In this document: positions 35,439 through 47,639 of the stretch, piece after piece | How positions within the stretch are numbered: position 1 is the first letter of the stretch | How the letters are laid out: every line of letters begins with the position of its first letter | Origin: Mytilus edulis | Lineage: Eukaryota > Mollusca > Bivalvia > Mytilida > Mytilidae | Assembly (NCBI RefSeq): GCF_963676685.1 | Contig: NC_092350.1 | Span: 3,585,486-3,649,485, forward strand | Length of the DNA stretch: 64,000 bases | Reading direction: 5' to 3' | Notes under the pieces: model-generated | Seen by the model: the letters and a program-made list of their open reading frames with translations, nothing else | What the model was told of the DNA's origin: nothing | Database searches by the model: none | Translations under genes and position numbers: made by a program

Positions 35439-35955
35439 TATCGCTATTTTGTGCATTTTTCCTTTGATCTTTTTTTTTGTGATAATTTTCATATCATGCT
35501 AAGCATGCACGTGGCGTTGCTAACGAAATTGACATGAAATTGACATGAAATTGACAACGTCGTCATAGGTAAAATAGCGATAAAAAGATTATCATTTTTC
35601 ATCTCAACTCGATTGCCTTTCTCGCTTTCGCCGTCCCGGCTCAACTAGAAAATCAATCTCGTTGAGATGATCACCGATAATCTATAATTATCGCTATTTT
35701 ATGCATTTTTCCTTTGATCTTTTTTTGGGATAATTTTCATATCATGCTACTCGCTTGAGATGGAAAATTATCGCTAGAAACTAAGGAGCCACGTGGCGTT
35801 GCTAATGAAATTTACATGAAATTGACACCGTCGTCACAGGTAAAATAGCGATAAACAGATTATCATTGGTCATCTCAACTCGATTGCCTTTCTCACTTTC
35901 GCCGTGAACGGCTCAAGCGAGAAAATCAATCTCGTTGAGATAACCAACGATAATC
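35439..35955. repeat. Two tandem copies of a ~250-bp hairpin-bearing element
   Basis: Each copy starts ATTATCGCTATTTT, contains CCTTTGATCTTTTTTT and GTGGCGTTGCTAA, then AAAATAGCGATAA, and a palindromic part (CATCTCAACTCGATTGCC ... AATCAATCTCGTTGAGAT). A short related fragment is at about 25961-25995 in CHD1L intron 18. Confidence 0.75.
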
Positions 35956-35996
35956 TATAAATAATACAATAATGCAATACAATACAATTCACAATA

Positions 35997-36901
35997 ACGT
36001 TACGCGCGATGTTCGTACATGTAAGCGTAACACAACGTCGCGAATATTACATAACGTTCAAACCAAAACTTCGACTGAAACGTTGGTTTTAAGCATGTGC
36101 GACATTCTTGTAAGACTCCGCAAAATCGACGGTGCGTTTTAACTACTTATCGAAAATTGATGTACTTTAGATTTTTGAAAAATTAAGAAAAATAACATTT
36201 TAAAAAATCGTAAAATTCTACCATTATAAGAGCTCTGATAAGCAAACAATTGACGTAAATTTGAGTTGAGTTCGTTTTTACGTCAAAAAATGGCGGTGCG
36301 ACAACCTTGTAAGCCTTTGAAAAATCGCTCATAAATAACCATATATCATTTTTCAGGATATTTGTCTTTAAATTCATAAAATTAAGCAAATTAACATTGG
36401 TGAAGTAAATACAAATACTAACCTTTTTTCCATATTAGATAAATGTTTTTGATTCTCAAATCTGGAATACCAATTTTTTTCCCCGTGGGACAGATTTGCC
36501 CTTGTTGTATGGAACACTTTATTTTTTCTATGACGTCATCATAACGTCATAAAAAATGCATAAAAAACTGAAGGAACCTTTTTGTTAAATAATGAAAAAA
36601 AAAACCGTTTTTCAAAATATTAAATACTTTAGACGAAAATCACAGTTTAGTGGTTACAATAAATGAAATATGTTACGCGGGACAGCCTAAAAATAGCCGT
36701 TTTTTAAAACTGAAGCTTGTCGCATGCAGCATAAAACATTGTTTCAACAATTATTTTTTTCTTTTTTATTTAAAAAAAAACATTTTTTTTTCAAATGCGT
36801 ACAATAGCAATGAATATGATATCACAAAATTAAATATTTTGGACTTGCATCTTGCCAACTACACCGATTTTCAAATGAGGTACGAACATCGCGCGTAACG
36901 T
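35997..36901. mobile_element. Non-autonomous DNA element, 22-bp perfect inverted ends
   Basis: 35997-36018 begins ACGTTACGCGCGATGTTCGT and 36880-36901 is its exact reverse complement over 22 nt. The ~860-bp interior has no transposase. A target-site duplication could not be assigned with confidence. Confidence 0.8.
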
Positions 36902-37423
36902 CAAATTTACAATACAATACACTTAACAATACAATACACAATACACAAGATTAAACTCAAATCAGTATTTCTTTTTTCTGCAGAAACGTCAGGATGATGA
37001 ATTTGTAGATTTAATATTAGAAGGCATATTGATATGACTTGCAGTATACTTTACAGGCCTTCTATGATTACTTCTATCAAGGCTACATGTAACAGTTTTA
37101 TTAATTTTCTAATAAACACGTGTTTGTCTGAAAAAGAACAGTTTGTTATATATTTACTAATGATTTAGTGAAAAGTTTTGAGTTGGGCAATTCCGTCTCT
37201 ACCTATTCTGTTAAAATGTTATAATAATGCTATTGCATCCTAATATTTTTTTAACTTACGTCACGTGATCATTACCGGAAGAGTACTGTCAACAACTGTA
37301 GATATATTTGTACATATTGCCGGGAGCAATCTATTAATTATGACTCTATATTTAAACTTTTCAACCATACACATAAATACCTCACATTCGCAACGCAACA
37401 AATAATTAAAAATAAAAAAAAAA

Positions 37424-37583
37424 AAGATACCAGAGGGACAGTCAAACTCATAGATCGAAAACAAACTGACAACGCCATAACTAAAAAAGACAAATAACAG
37501 TACAAGACACAAAACTGAAGACTAAGCAACACGAACCCAACCAAAGACTGGGGGTGATCTCAGGTGCTTGATGTATGCAGGGG
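37424..37583 (+). repeat. Dispersed repeat, family B
   Basis: AAGATACCAGAGGGACAGTC, then AACAAACTGACAACGCCATA and GGGGGTGATCTCAGGTGCTT, matching the copy in the sulfotransferase intron 2 (44224-44430). Confidence 0.8.
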
Positions 37584-38969
37584 TTCTATGTCGCTCTTTC
37601 TTATGTACCAGTAAACGGACGATTTAATACATGGTATTACGGAAAACGTGTCTAATGAAAATTCCTCCAATTAAGAAAAATCTATCACTGTCATTTACGC
37701 TTAAAGATAACAACAAGGGTTTGTTACACGTGGTTTATTTATTAGTATTGTTCTTTGGTCAGGCATAGGTGGTTTATGTATTGGTTATGTCCAAGGTCAT
37801 ATCTGATTGTTTTTTTAATGTAAAATACACAATGATGTTAGACTTTCAAAATTCTCATTTATTTAATGTCTAATTGAAAATAGCAAAAAATAAAAAAATG
37901 TTAACAATATGTAAATGGAAAAATGATATTAGTTTTTTTAAAGTGTATTTTAGTATCTAGTGTTTCGAGAAAGAATAAAACGTATACTGATTTTCATTGC
38001 GTTATGAAAATTCATATTATATGCCTTGAAATATTGATGTAAAGAAACTATAATCATCGTGTAATTACATTTTAATACATCCATAAATTTGTCAATTGTT
38101 AAAATTGTATATTAAGTGACAAGTTTTACATTTTAAGAATCTTAACTCAGAAAAGCTATAAGCTTCAGATAAATCCGGTTGATCAAATTAAATTAAAACA
38201 ATGTAAATGCAATACACAATTTGACAATTAGTAGACATACAATGACAATGATTACATAGAATGACAATGTATTGATATAATGCCCTGTAGGTATATTATA
38301 CTGTACATACTAATGTCAGTCCCATGTCACATGTATTCTCAAGCTGTCGTCCCCGTTATTAATTCATCATGCACCTTAACATACATTGTAAAACTAATAA
38401 CACGGATTATAACATTGTAATATAGATGTAATGTTTTATTCACATATGGTTGTGAATTAACTCTTTCTGGAGTATCGTGAAATTACGAGTGGACTTCTTC
38501 CAATATTCATACTTTGGTAATGCATCAACGTATAACAGAGCCTAAAAGATGACTTTTGAACTCGACCATATGTTTTGAAATGGACCCCCTCAATCCGCTG
38601 GAGTTATGTGCTTTTACAATAGTATAGCTTGATATTTGGATGATTTAGTTTGGCTTGGATAAATTCGTGAAATTTAGTGCCATACTTTCAAAGGATTACT
38701 ATATTATAGACCTCAAACCAGCAGTAAAAACCACTCAAATGACTCTTATAGTCTAGAAGCTTCATGAGGTAAACTAAATAAAAAGGACACACACTTATGG
38801 CCCTTTAGTCTGTAAGCAGTAAACTCATATCAACGGATATACTCTGATAGCGAGGAGTTTGGAAGCAGTAAAATCATTTTTACAAAGGACATATCACTTA
38901 TAGCCAGAAGTTTGAAACTAGCAAGCTCCATACCATATAAGGTATTTGTATGTTTTTAACCGAATTAAA

Positions 38970-41900
38970 ATGATAAAATACGAAGATATAAAATATCATG
39001 TACCCAATAAAGTCATGTTTAAATCATGCAGAAGACTTCCAAAAGGACTAGTCTTACTGTTCATTGCAGGATGCATAGCCATGGTCATAGTGTTTCTAAA
39101 ATCTCATGGTGGATTGACAAAACAGTCCTTGATTAAAACAATTCCTTTAAAAAATGTCCGGTCTTTCACTGGACGGAAGCCTAAAGTTTATAGAACATCT
39201 GATGTTGACATGGATCCACTAAGGATAGCATCTCCATATTACAAGATGAAAATCCCGAAGAATAGTACATGTAAGGAAAGACGACCAGTGTTACACAAGC
39301 ATGATCTTCCATTGACAGCTTTAATTAGTTACCCAGGATCAGGGAGTACCTGGGTCAGACATTTAATCCAACAACTGACAGGTAGGTAGATAGGGGAACA
39401 TTCACATAAACAGTCAATAACTGACATGGAGACAGGCAAGTAAACATGCACACACACAGTCAACAACTTGCATTGAGATAGACAAGTAAACATTCACACA
39501 CACAGCCAACAACTTATAGGTAGATAGACAAGTAAACATGCACACAAACAATCAACAACTTACATTGAGATAGACAAGTAAACATTCACACACACAGCCA
39601 ACAACTTATAGGTAGATAGACAAGTAAACATGCACACACACACAGTCAACAACTTACATTGAGATAGACAAGTAAACATTCAAACACACAGCCATCAACT
39701 TACAGGTAGATAGACAAGTAAACATGCACACAAACAATCAACAACTTACAGGTAGATAGACAGGTAAACATGCACTCAAACAATTAACAACTTACAGGTA
39801 GATAGAAATGTAGACATGCATACAAACAGTTGACAACTTACAGGTAGATAGACAAGTAAACATGCACACAAACAGTCAACAAGTTATTACAGATAGATAG
39901 GCAAATAGACATGCAAACAGACAGTCGACAACTTACAGGTAGATAGACAAGTTTACATGCACACAAACATTCAACAAATTATTATAGGTAGATAGGCAAG
40001 TAGACAAGCATACAAACAGTCGACAACTTACAGGTAGATAGACAAGTTAACATGGCCACAAACAGTCAACAAATTATCACAGGTAGATAGGCATTAGGCA
40101 AGTTAACATACACACATACAGCAACTTATAAGTAGATAAATAAGTAAGCATGCACATAAACAGTTCTACAATATAGTGGAAAAATTTAGTAACTCAGAGC
40201 AATTTATCTCAATATGATATGGTGCATTATGATTGCAAGTTTAAAGGTTTTAGTTCAAAACAAAAATATCAATGAAACTAATAGATATTACCTAGCTCTA
40301 CCACCATTTAATGAAAAATATAATTAAGAAAGCTGATGAAATTTCAGGCAAGCTGTTCTCCTCAAAACTATGCTTAAATCATTTTTAGAAAATTTACACA
40401 CTGAGAATTAAAAAAATTACACACTGAGATTATATAACCTAAAAACACAAACTCTGATAATTAACAAAATACACACTGAAATTTCCTAAGAACACACACA
40501 CAAACAGTCAACAACTTATATGTAGATAGACAAGTAAACATAAACAGAATCAACAATATATAGATAGTTAGACAGGTAAACATTCACACAAACAGTCAAC
40601 CACTTACAGGTAAAAAGACAAGTGAACATGCACACAGACAGTCAACAACTTACAGGTAGAATGACAGGTAAACATGCACACCATCAACAACTTACATGTA
40701 GGTAGACAGGTAAACACACACACAAACATTCAACAACTTATATGTAGATAGACAAGTTAACATAAACACAGTCAACAACTTACAGGTAGATAGACAGGTA
40801 AACATTCACACAGTCAACAGCTTATAAGTAGATAGACAAGTACACATGCACATAAACAGTCAATAACTTTCAGGTAGATAGACAGGTAAACATGCACACA
40901 AACGGTCAACAACTTACATGTGGATAGACAAGTAAACATGCACACACACAGTCAACAACTTACTGGTGGATAGACAAATAAACATGCACACAAACAGTCA
41001 CCAACTTACATGTGGATAGACAAATAAACATGCACACAAACAGTCAACAACTTACAGGTGGATAAACAAGTAAACATGCTCACACACAGTCAACAACTCA
41101 TAGGTAGATAGACAAGTAAACACACACACAAACAGTCAACATTTTATATGTAGATAGACAAGTAAACATAAACAGAATCAACAACTTATAGATAGTTAGA
41201 CACACAAACAGTCAACCACTTAGAGGTAAAAAGACAAGTGAAAATGCACACAGACAGTCAACAACTTACAGGTAGGTAGACAGGTAAACATGCACTCCAT
41301 CAACAACTTACATGTAGGTAGACAGGTAAACACACACACACACATTCAACAACTTATATGTAGTTAGACAAGTTAACATAAACACAGTCAACAACTTACA
41401 GGTCGATAGATAGGTAAATATACACACAGTCAACAAATTACAGGTAGATAGACAAGTAAACATAAACACAGTTTACAGCTTATAGGTAGATAGACAAGTA
41501 AACATGTACATAAACAGTCAATAACTTACAGATAGATAGACAGGTAAACATGCACACAAACGATCAACAACTTATATGTAGATAGACAAGTAAACATAAA
41601 CACAGTCAACAACCTACATGAAGATAGATAGGTAAACATGCCCTCAGTCAACAACTTTCAGGTAGATAGACCATTCATGCACACAAACAGTCAACAACTC
41701 GCAGGTAGATAGACAGGTGAACATGCACACAAACAGTCACAACTTACAGGTAGATAGACAAGTAAACATGCACACAGCGTCAAAAACTTATGGGTAGGTT
41801 GACAGGTAAACATGTACACAAACAGTCAACAACTTACAGGTAGATAGACAGGTGAACATGCACACAGTCAACAACTTACATGTAGATAGACAGGTCAACA

Positions 41901-44900
41901 TGCACACACACAGTCACAACTTACATGTAGATAGACAAGTAAATATGCACACAAACAATCACAACTTATAGGTATATAGACAAGCAAACATGCACACAAA
42001 CAGTCAACAACTCACAGGTAGATAGACAGGTAAACATACACACAAACAGTGAACAACTTACAGGTAAATAGACAAGTAAACATTCACACACATAGTCAAC
42101 AACTTACAGGTAGGTATACAAGAAATCATGCACACAGCCAACGAGGCCGTATGGTGACCTATAGTTGTTAATTTCTGTCATTTGGTCTCTTGGCAATTAT
42201 ACCACTTCTTCTTTTTTATATGCATTTTGTACACACAAACAGTAACAACTTACTGGCAGATAGAAATGTAAACATACACACAGTCAACAACTTATGGATA
42301 GGTAGACAAGTGCAATTGCACACGAACAGTAGCAACTTATGGGTAGACAAACAAGTAATAAAATTGAGAAAGGAAATTAGGAATGTGTCAAAGCGACAAC
42401 AACCCGACCATAGAGCAGACAACAGCAGAAGGCCACCAATGGGTCTTCAATGTAGCGAGAAACTCCCGCACCCGTAGGCGTCCTTCAGCTGGCCCTTTAA
42501 AAAATGTATACTAGTACAGTGATAATGGACGTCATACAAAACTCCGAATTATACACAAGAAACTAAAATTAAAAATCACACAAGACTAACAAAGGCCAGA
42601 GGCTCCTGACTTGGGACTAGGCGCAAAATTACGGCGAGGTTAAACATATTTATGAGATCTCAACCATCTCCCTATACCTCTAGCCAATGTAGAAAAGTAA
42701 ACGCATAACAATACGCACATTAAAATTCAGTTCAAGAGAAGTCCGAGTCCGATGTCAGAAGATGTAACAAAAGAAAATAAATGAAATGACAATAATACAT
42801 TAATAACAACAGACTACTAGCAGTTAACTGACATGCCAGCTCCAGACCTCAATTAAACTGATTGAAAGATTATGTTTTCATCATATGAAGCATACACACA
42901 AAGCAGTCAGCAGCTCACAGAAAAGTAGACAAGTAAACATACTTTAGTTTTCTCGTTCGAATTATTTTACATTGTCATTTTGGGGCCTTTTATATTGTCA
43001 TTTTGGGGCCTTTTATAGCTGAGTTTGCGGTATTGGCTTTGCACATTGTTGAAAGCCGTACGGTGACCTATAGTTGGTAATTTCTGTATCATTTTGGTCT
43101 CTTGTGGAGAGTTGTCTCATTGGCAATCATACCACATCTTCTTTTTTATATACACACAAACAGTCAACAACTTACAGGTAGATAAACAAATAAACATGCA
43201 CACAAACAGTTACAGAATTTTAGGTAGATATACAAGTTAACATACACACAGTCAACAACTTATATAAGTAGATAAATAAGTGATAAAATTGAGAATGGAA
43301 ATGGGGAATGTGCCAAAGAGACAACAACCCGACCATAAAGCAGACAAAAGCCGAAGGCCATCAATGGGTCTTCAATGCAGCGAGAAACTTGCACACAAGC
43401 AGTTCTACAAAATGATGGAAATATTTAGAAAGATTACCAATCGAAATCAGGTTAACAGTTGAAAGACTTTTGCTTAAACAGTTTTAAGCAAAAAAATCCC
43501 GATATACATTCATTTGGGCCTTTGCATCGAAAATAAGCGCAATTAATCGATCTGAAACCAGTCAGTTGTTACATGTAGCATGATACGACATGATACTGAA
43601 CCCTGACGGGAAGGGTTGTGCTTGATTTTGATATGACGAAAACACAATCTATCGATCAGTTCAAATTATGTCTGAAACTGGCTTGTCAGTAACTGCTAGT
43701 AGTCCTTTGTTAATGTGTGTTGATCATGTGTGTTGATTCTTCTGTTACCTATTCTGACATTACTCGGACTTTGAGTATCCTATTGTTTTTGCTTAAAAAA
43801 AATTAGTTAATTTTTTTAAATGTCTTATTCTTTTTATCAACTCTCTATCAATTCAATTCCTATCCACAGCCTGACGCAGGAGCTATTACAAAATTGTCCC
43901 TTCTAATCTCCATTATTTCTACTTACAGGTATAGCTACCGGATCTCCATCCTGTAGAAGGAAGTTGAAAAAATCCAAATCATTCTCAGTAGGGGAGTGTG
44001 TTAACAATGGCAAGGTCATTGTCATTAACTCAAACGATAGATACAGACACAAAAAGTTTGAGAAAAGATTTGACAAACTTATTATTTTGTACAGAGACCC
44101 ATTTGACACTCTCAGATCAGGTTATAGTTCGAAACATCCGGGACATTCAGAATCTGTTGACTCAGAAATTTTTAATGTCAGAGGTACGTGTATATATATA
44201 TATATATAGGAGGGACGGGGACGAAAGATACCAGAGGGACAGTCAAAGTCATAGATCGAATATAAACTGACAACGCCATGGTAAAAAAAAGATAAAGGCA
44301 AACATACAAATAATAGTGCAGAAGACACAACACTGAAAACTAAAGAATAAGCAACACGAACCCCACCAAAAACTGGGGGTGATCTCAGGTGCTCCGGAAG
44401 GGTAAGCAGATCCTGCTCCACATTTGGCACCCGTCGTGCTGCTCATGTTATTATAAAACCGATAAATAGTCTAATTCGATAGGTCACATTCATGAAAAGG
44501 TGGATCAGTTATCGGATATCATAGCAACCAGTGTTCTAACCACATAAAATATTATATGTAACTGACATACGAAATCTAAATGCTTTCACAAGAAGAAAAA
44601 TGGTAACACTGGTCTTTATTCAGATTTGGTGTGGGGTTAGGAATTGTTCTGTATTATCCGAAAACGGGAAATATGTCGGTTTGGACTAAAAAGAGAGAAG
44701 GGGACTTCTTAAAGTGATAAACAACCTACTTCCCCCGTTTAGAAAAACAACGATAAAAAAAACCTTTATATTCTACTAGTAAGTCAGTACACCTCCTGCC
44801 CGTCTTCGACAGTGTCATGTTCATATTTTTTATATAAACATGTAAATAGGGTAATATGGTATACATAGTTTTGTCCACCTATATACTAACAATATTTGTA

Positions 44901-45632
44901 GCTAAATTTGTTTATTGTAGTACGTAAACTTGACAGCATTTATTTCATACAATTACCATTTCGTCTATAAGATTTATTCGATCATATTTGCATTTAATAT
45001 TTTGTACAGCGTTAGTTATCTGAATATCATTTTAAACATATATATAAAACGTATTTATCAAAAAATGAAACTCGAAGTTAAATTCAAACAAGGGAAAGTT
45101 GAACACCTGACAAAATTAAATGTTAGACTATATCAACCAATGGAACGTATAGAAAAACAACTGGTTCCGAAGAAAATGGTTTTGTTAAAAACTTTTTTAT
45201 AACTAGCTTATTTTTTTTTTAGGATGGTATGAATTTGTGCGCGACCATACAACACTGTGGGAGCGTTATTACACCGAATGGTTAGAAGCCGAGAGACCCG
45301 TATTTTTACTTTACTATGAAGATTTAAAAACTAATTTACCTGCTACGCTTAAAAAGCTAGCACATTTTCTAGAATGGAGGGTCCACAAAAAGGACATAGA
45401 CTGCACTTTGGTGACGTCCGAAGGTCATTTTCATCGAAGACATGTGCATAATATTACAAACTCAGAAATATTTGTTGGGAAATTATGGCATAAATTAGAA
45501 GATGCCGAACTGAATCTGGCTGAAATAGCAAGCGAGCGGCGCAAAGCCGGGAACTATGTAGAATCGGGAACCAGATTAAAAAACATTTTAGAGAAAGCTG
45601 ACGAAGAAGACAAAGAGGATACGTCGCTGTAA
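38970..45632 (+). CDS. WSCD-type Golgi sulfotransferase, three exons, no WSC domain
   Basis: Exons 38970-39381, 43929-44183 and 45223-45632 join in phase to 1077 nt (358 residues plus TAA). Residues about 22-43 (LVLLFIAGCIAMVIVFL) are one N-terminal membrane anchor, giving type II Golgi topology. The PAPS 5'-phosphosulfate loop is ISYPGSGSTWVRHLI, shared with WSCD1/2, and the 3'-phosphate site is LIILYRDPFDTLRSGYSS. Exon 3 supplies VFLLYYEDLKTNLPATLKKL and a HFHRRH motif. Vertebrate WSCD1/2 have about 575 residues with WSC domains and have been reported as sialate O-sulfotransferases; this protein has only the catalytic part. Where WSCD proteins have KTHE after strand 2, this one has VINSNDRY, so the usual catalytic Lys/His is not seen. 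The start is the first ATG in frame; a second Met lies 16 codons later. The substrate is unknown. Confidence 0.82.
39372..42140 (+). repeat. Minisatellite of ~46-47-bp units starting on the sulfotransferase exon 1 donor
   Basis: The consensus contains CAACAACTTACAGGTAGATA, then GACAAGTAAACATGCACACA and AACAGT. Roughly 50 units are present, with a non-repeat interruption at about 40150-40490 and partial units reappearing at 42230-42345 and 43150-43275. The exon 1/intron 1 junction itself (CAACAACTGACAG/GTAGGTAGATAG) is the first unit. Confidence 0.9.
42140..42225 (+). repeat. Dispersed repeat, family C copy inside the minisatellite intron
   Basis: GAGGCCGTATGGTGACCTAT, then TTTCTGTCATTTGGTCTCTT and ACCACTTCTTCTTTTTTATA; a longer copy is at 42940-43152. 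Confidence 0.7.
42357..42885 (+). repeat. Dispersed repeat, family A, long copy
   Basis: Starts with AAATTGAGAAAGGAAATTAG and GTGTCAAAGCGACAACAACC, as in the other family A copies, but continues ~390 bp further through AGGCTCCTGACTTGGGACTA and CCTCTAGCCAATGTAGAAAA, suggesting that the other copies are truncated. Confidence 0.7.
42940..43152 (+). repeat. Dispersed repeat, family C, longest copy in the window
   Basis: Contains a short direct duplication of ATTGTCATTTTGGGGCCTTT, then GCCGTACGGTGACCTATAGT and TGTCTCATTGGCAATCATAC. Confidence 0.75.
43288..43392 (+). repeat. Dispersed repeat, family A, short copy
   Basis: GAGAATGGAAATGGGGAATG through CAGCGAGAAACTTGC; ends abruptly within the family A consensus. 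It lies in sulfotransferase intron 1. Confidence 0.75.
44222..44510 (+). repeat. Dispersed repeat, family B, in sulfotransferase intron 2
   Basis: Preceded by a short TATATA run, it starts AAGATACCAGAGGGACAGTC and continues through GGGGGTGATCTCAGGTGCTC and GATCCTGCTCCACATTTGGC. The last part also occurs at about 52050-52145. Confidence 0.75.
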
Positions 45633-46490
45633 CGTCATATAAATTATAAATACAAATGCGACATGTCTGGAATATACGTCGCTGAAACATGATTTTAACC
45701 AACATGTCTGGAATATAAAAGTTCCGGATTAAATCATGTTTGTGAAGTATCGGTTAAACTGCTGTGCAACATTTACGATCAAATGTTAGTTAAATACTCT
45801 ACAAAAATTTAGGTTTAGATTAGTATATAATTCTATGATGGTATTTTACCTACTACTATTGCATCTACATGTATATGTGTAAATTTCAATGTCTGGTGTA
45901 CGATAAGTCATGGAATACGACATTGAAGGTTATACCCGGGAGGAAGGGGGGAGGGATACTTCCTTTATTTTTAGTGGTACGAGTGTGCCGCAATACAGGG
46001 TCGTTTTTTCATGCCCTGCTGAGCGTGTTTAGAACAGGGTATGTTTTTTAATAATTCTGTTTAGAACAGGGTATGATTTTTAATGTTTTCTGGTTAGAAC
46101 AGCGTATGATTTGGCAAGTGCTGTCGGCAAAGTTATACCCGAAAGGATAGTCAGTAACCCCCCACCCCCACGGGGGGTTTATACATCACAATCACTTATC
46201 TCTGCGATTCAAACATGTTATACAGTTAGTGTTAGCATTCTATATAAGTCATACATGGAAAGAATAAAGTAATTATATGAATTCTCATAGTCTGTATCAG
46301 ATACATATCTTGTTTTTGTTTGTGTTTAAAAAAAATTAAGTTGCTATACAAATACTGTTTTATTGTGATAATAATGAAATCAAATTGCAAACAGGAAGTT
46401 AAATAATAATTGTAAAACAATTGAAATATCAATACAAAAAATTGTCCTATAGCCAAAAGATACGACAGAAAATACCTGAATAAGTTACTT
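45633..46490. other. Sulfotransferase 3' flank, no gene seen
   Basis: A small three-copy repeat of GTTTAGAACAGGGTATG-like units sits at about 46026-46115 and a candidate poly(A) signal AATAAA is at 46263-46268. Otherwise nothing is recognised. Confidence 0.5.
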
Positions 46491-46589
46491 TCTAAACAAG
46501 AGGCTCTCAAGAACCTGAATCACTCTTCTGTAATTTTTTTTAATTAAATCTTTCATCAATGATTATTTTTGCATTTTACTCATATGTTT

Positions 46590-47590
46590 CATTTTAGTCA
46601 AAGTGTCTATGTTTGTTGACGTATAAGGAAAAACAACACACAATTTATACCAGCATCATTTGAGAAGATTTTTAAAGTTAAAAAAAACATAAAACAACTT
46701 GTGTAAAATTGTCCTTAAAGGGCAATAACTCCTTAAGGGGTCAATTGACAATTTTGGTCAAATAAAACTTTTTTGTAGATCTTACTTTGCTGAACATTTT
46801 TGCTGTTTACAGTTTATCTTGATTCTTAATAATATTCAAGATAATAACAAAAACAGCAGAATTTCCTTAAAACAACCAATTTAGTGGCAGCAATTCAACA
46901 ACGGGTTGTTCGGTTTGTCTGAAAATTTTAGGTCTGATAGATCTTGACCTTTTGAACATTTATACCCCTGTCAAATTTGCTCTAAATGCTTAAGTTTCTG
47001 AGATATAAGCCAAAACTGCATTTGCCTATGTTCTATTTTTAGCCATGGCGACCATGTTTGTTGATGGATAAAAAATTCGGATAGAGTTCATAAACTAGAT
47101 TCCTAAAGGAACATTCATACAAAGTTAAGAAGTATTAACCTAGACACAATTGTTTCAGTGGATAAGATTTTTAAATGTTAGCAAACTTGATGAACAAATT
47201 GTGTAAAATTGTCTTTTAAGGGCAAGAACTCCTTGAGGGGTGAATTGACCATTTTGGTGATTAAATTTTTTTGTACATCTTATTTTGCTGAACATTATTG
47301 CTGTTTAGAGTTTATTTCTATCTATAATAATATTCAAGATAATAACAAAAAAACTGAAAAAATTCCTTAAAACCACCAATTTAGTGGCAGCAACCGAACA
47401 ATGAGTGGTTCGATTCATCTAAAAAATTTCAGGGCAGATAGATGTTGACAATTTCAACTGTTTGATCGTGTCAACCTTGCTCTAAAAGCTTAAGTTTTTG
47501 AGATTTAAGCCAAAAACTGCATTTGATCCCTATGTTCTAGTTTTAGACATGGGATACATGTTTGTCTATGGATCAAAATTTCAGATACAA
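46590..47590 (+). repeat. Two diverged direct copies of a ~490-bp unit
   Basis: Shared blocks include TGTGTAAAATTGTC, AAGGGCAA(T/G)AACTCCTT, AATAATATTCAAGATAATAA and CAATTTAGTGGCAGCAA, in the same order in each half (46590-47080 and 47080-47590). Confidence 0.8.
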
Positions 47591-47639
47591 TTTATAAACA
47601 AGAAGTAATTGTAACAGGATGCTGTTACGAAGTCTCCCA

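Larger units (their letters stand above)
35338..36960. repeat. ACAAT/TACAA microsatellite split by inserted elements
   Basis: Runs of ACAATACAAT occur at about 35343-35438, again at about 35964-35990, and again at about 36909-36945. The gaps are filled by a ~250-bp element present twice in tandem and by a ~900-bp element with inverted ends, suggesting insertion into, or expansion around, one original microsatellite. Confidence 0.7.
31765..38969. other. Intergenic between CHD1L and the sulfotransferase gene
   Basis: No supported gene. The CHD1L 3' UTR probably reaches the AATAAA at 32174-32179. A repeat with GGGGGCCCGGGCCCCCCTGG lies at about 32300-32450. The stretch 32640-33960 is AT-rich with nothing recognised. 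Foldback elements, family B repeats and a microsatellite with inserted elements follow and are listed separately. Degenerate ~65-bp tandem units (GCAGTAAA..., GGACA...CTTATAG) occupy about 38715-38935, immediately upstream of the sulfotransferase start. Confidence 0.6.

Noticed and set aside
44930..45202. 90-residue open frame in sulfotransferase intron 2
   Set aside because: It is separated from exon 3 by a clear polypyrimidine tract and acceptor, has no match to the family, and the exon 2 to exon 3 junction is already in phase without it.
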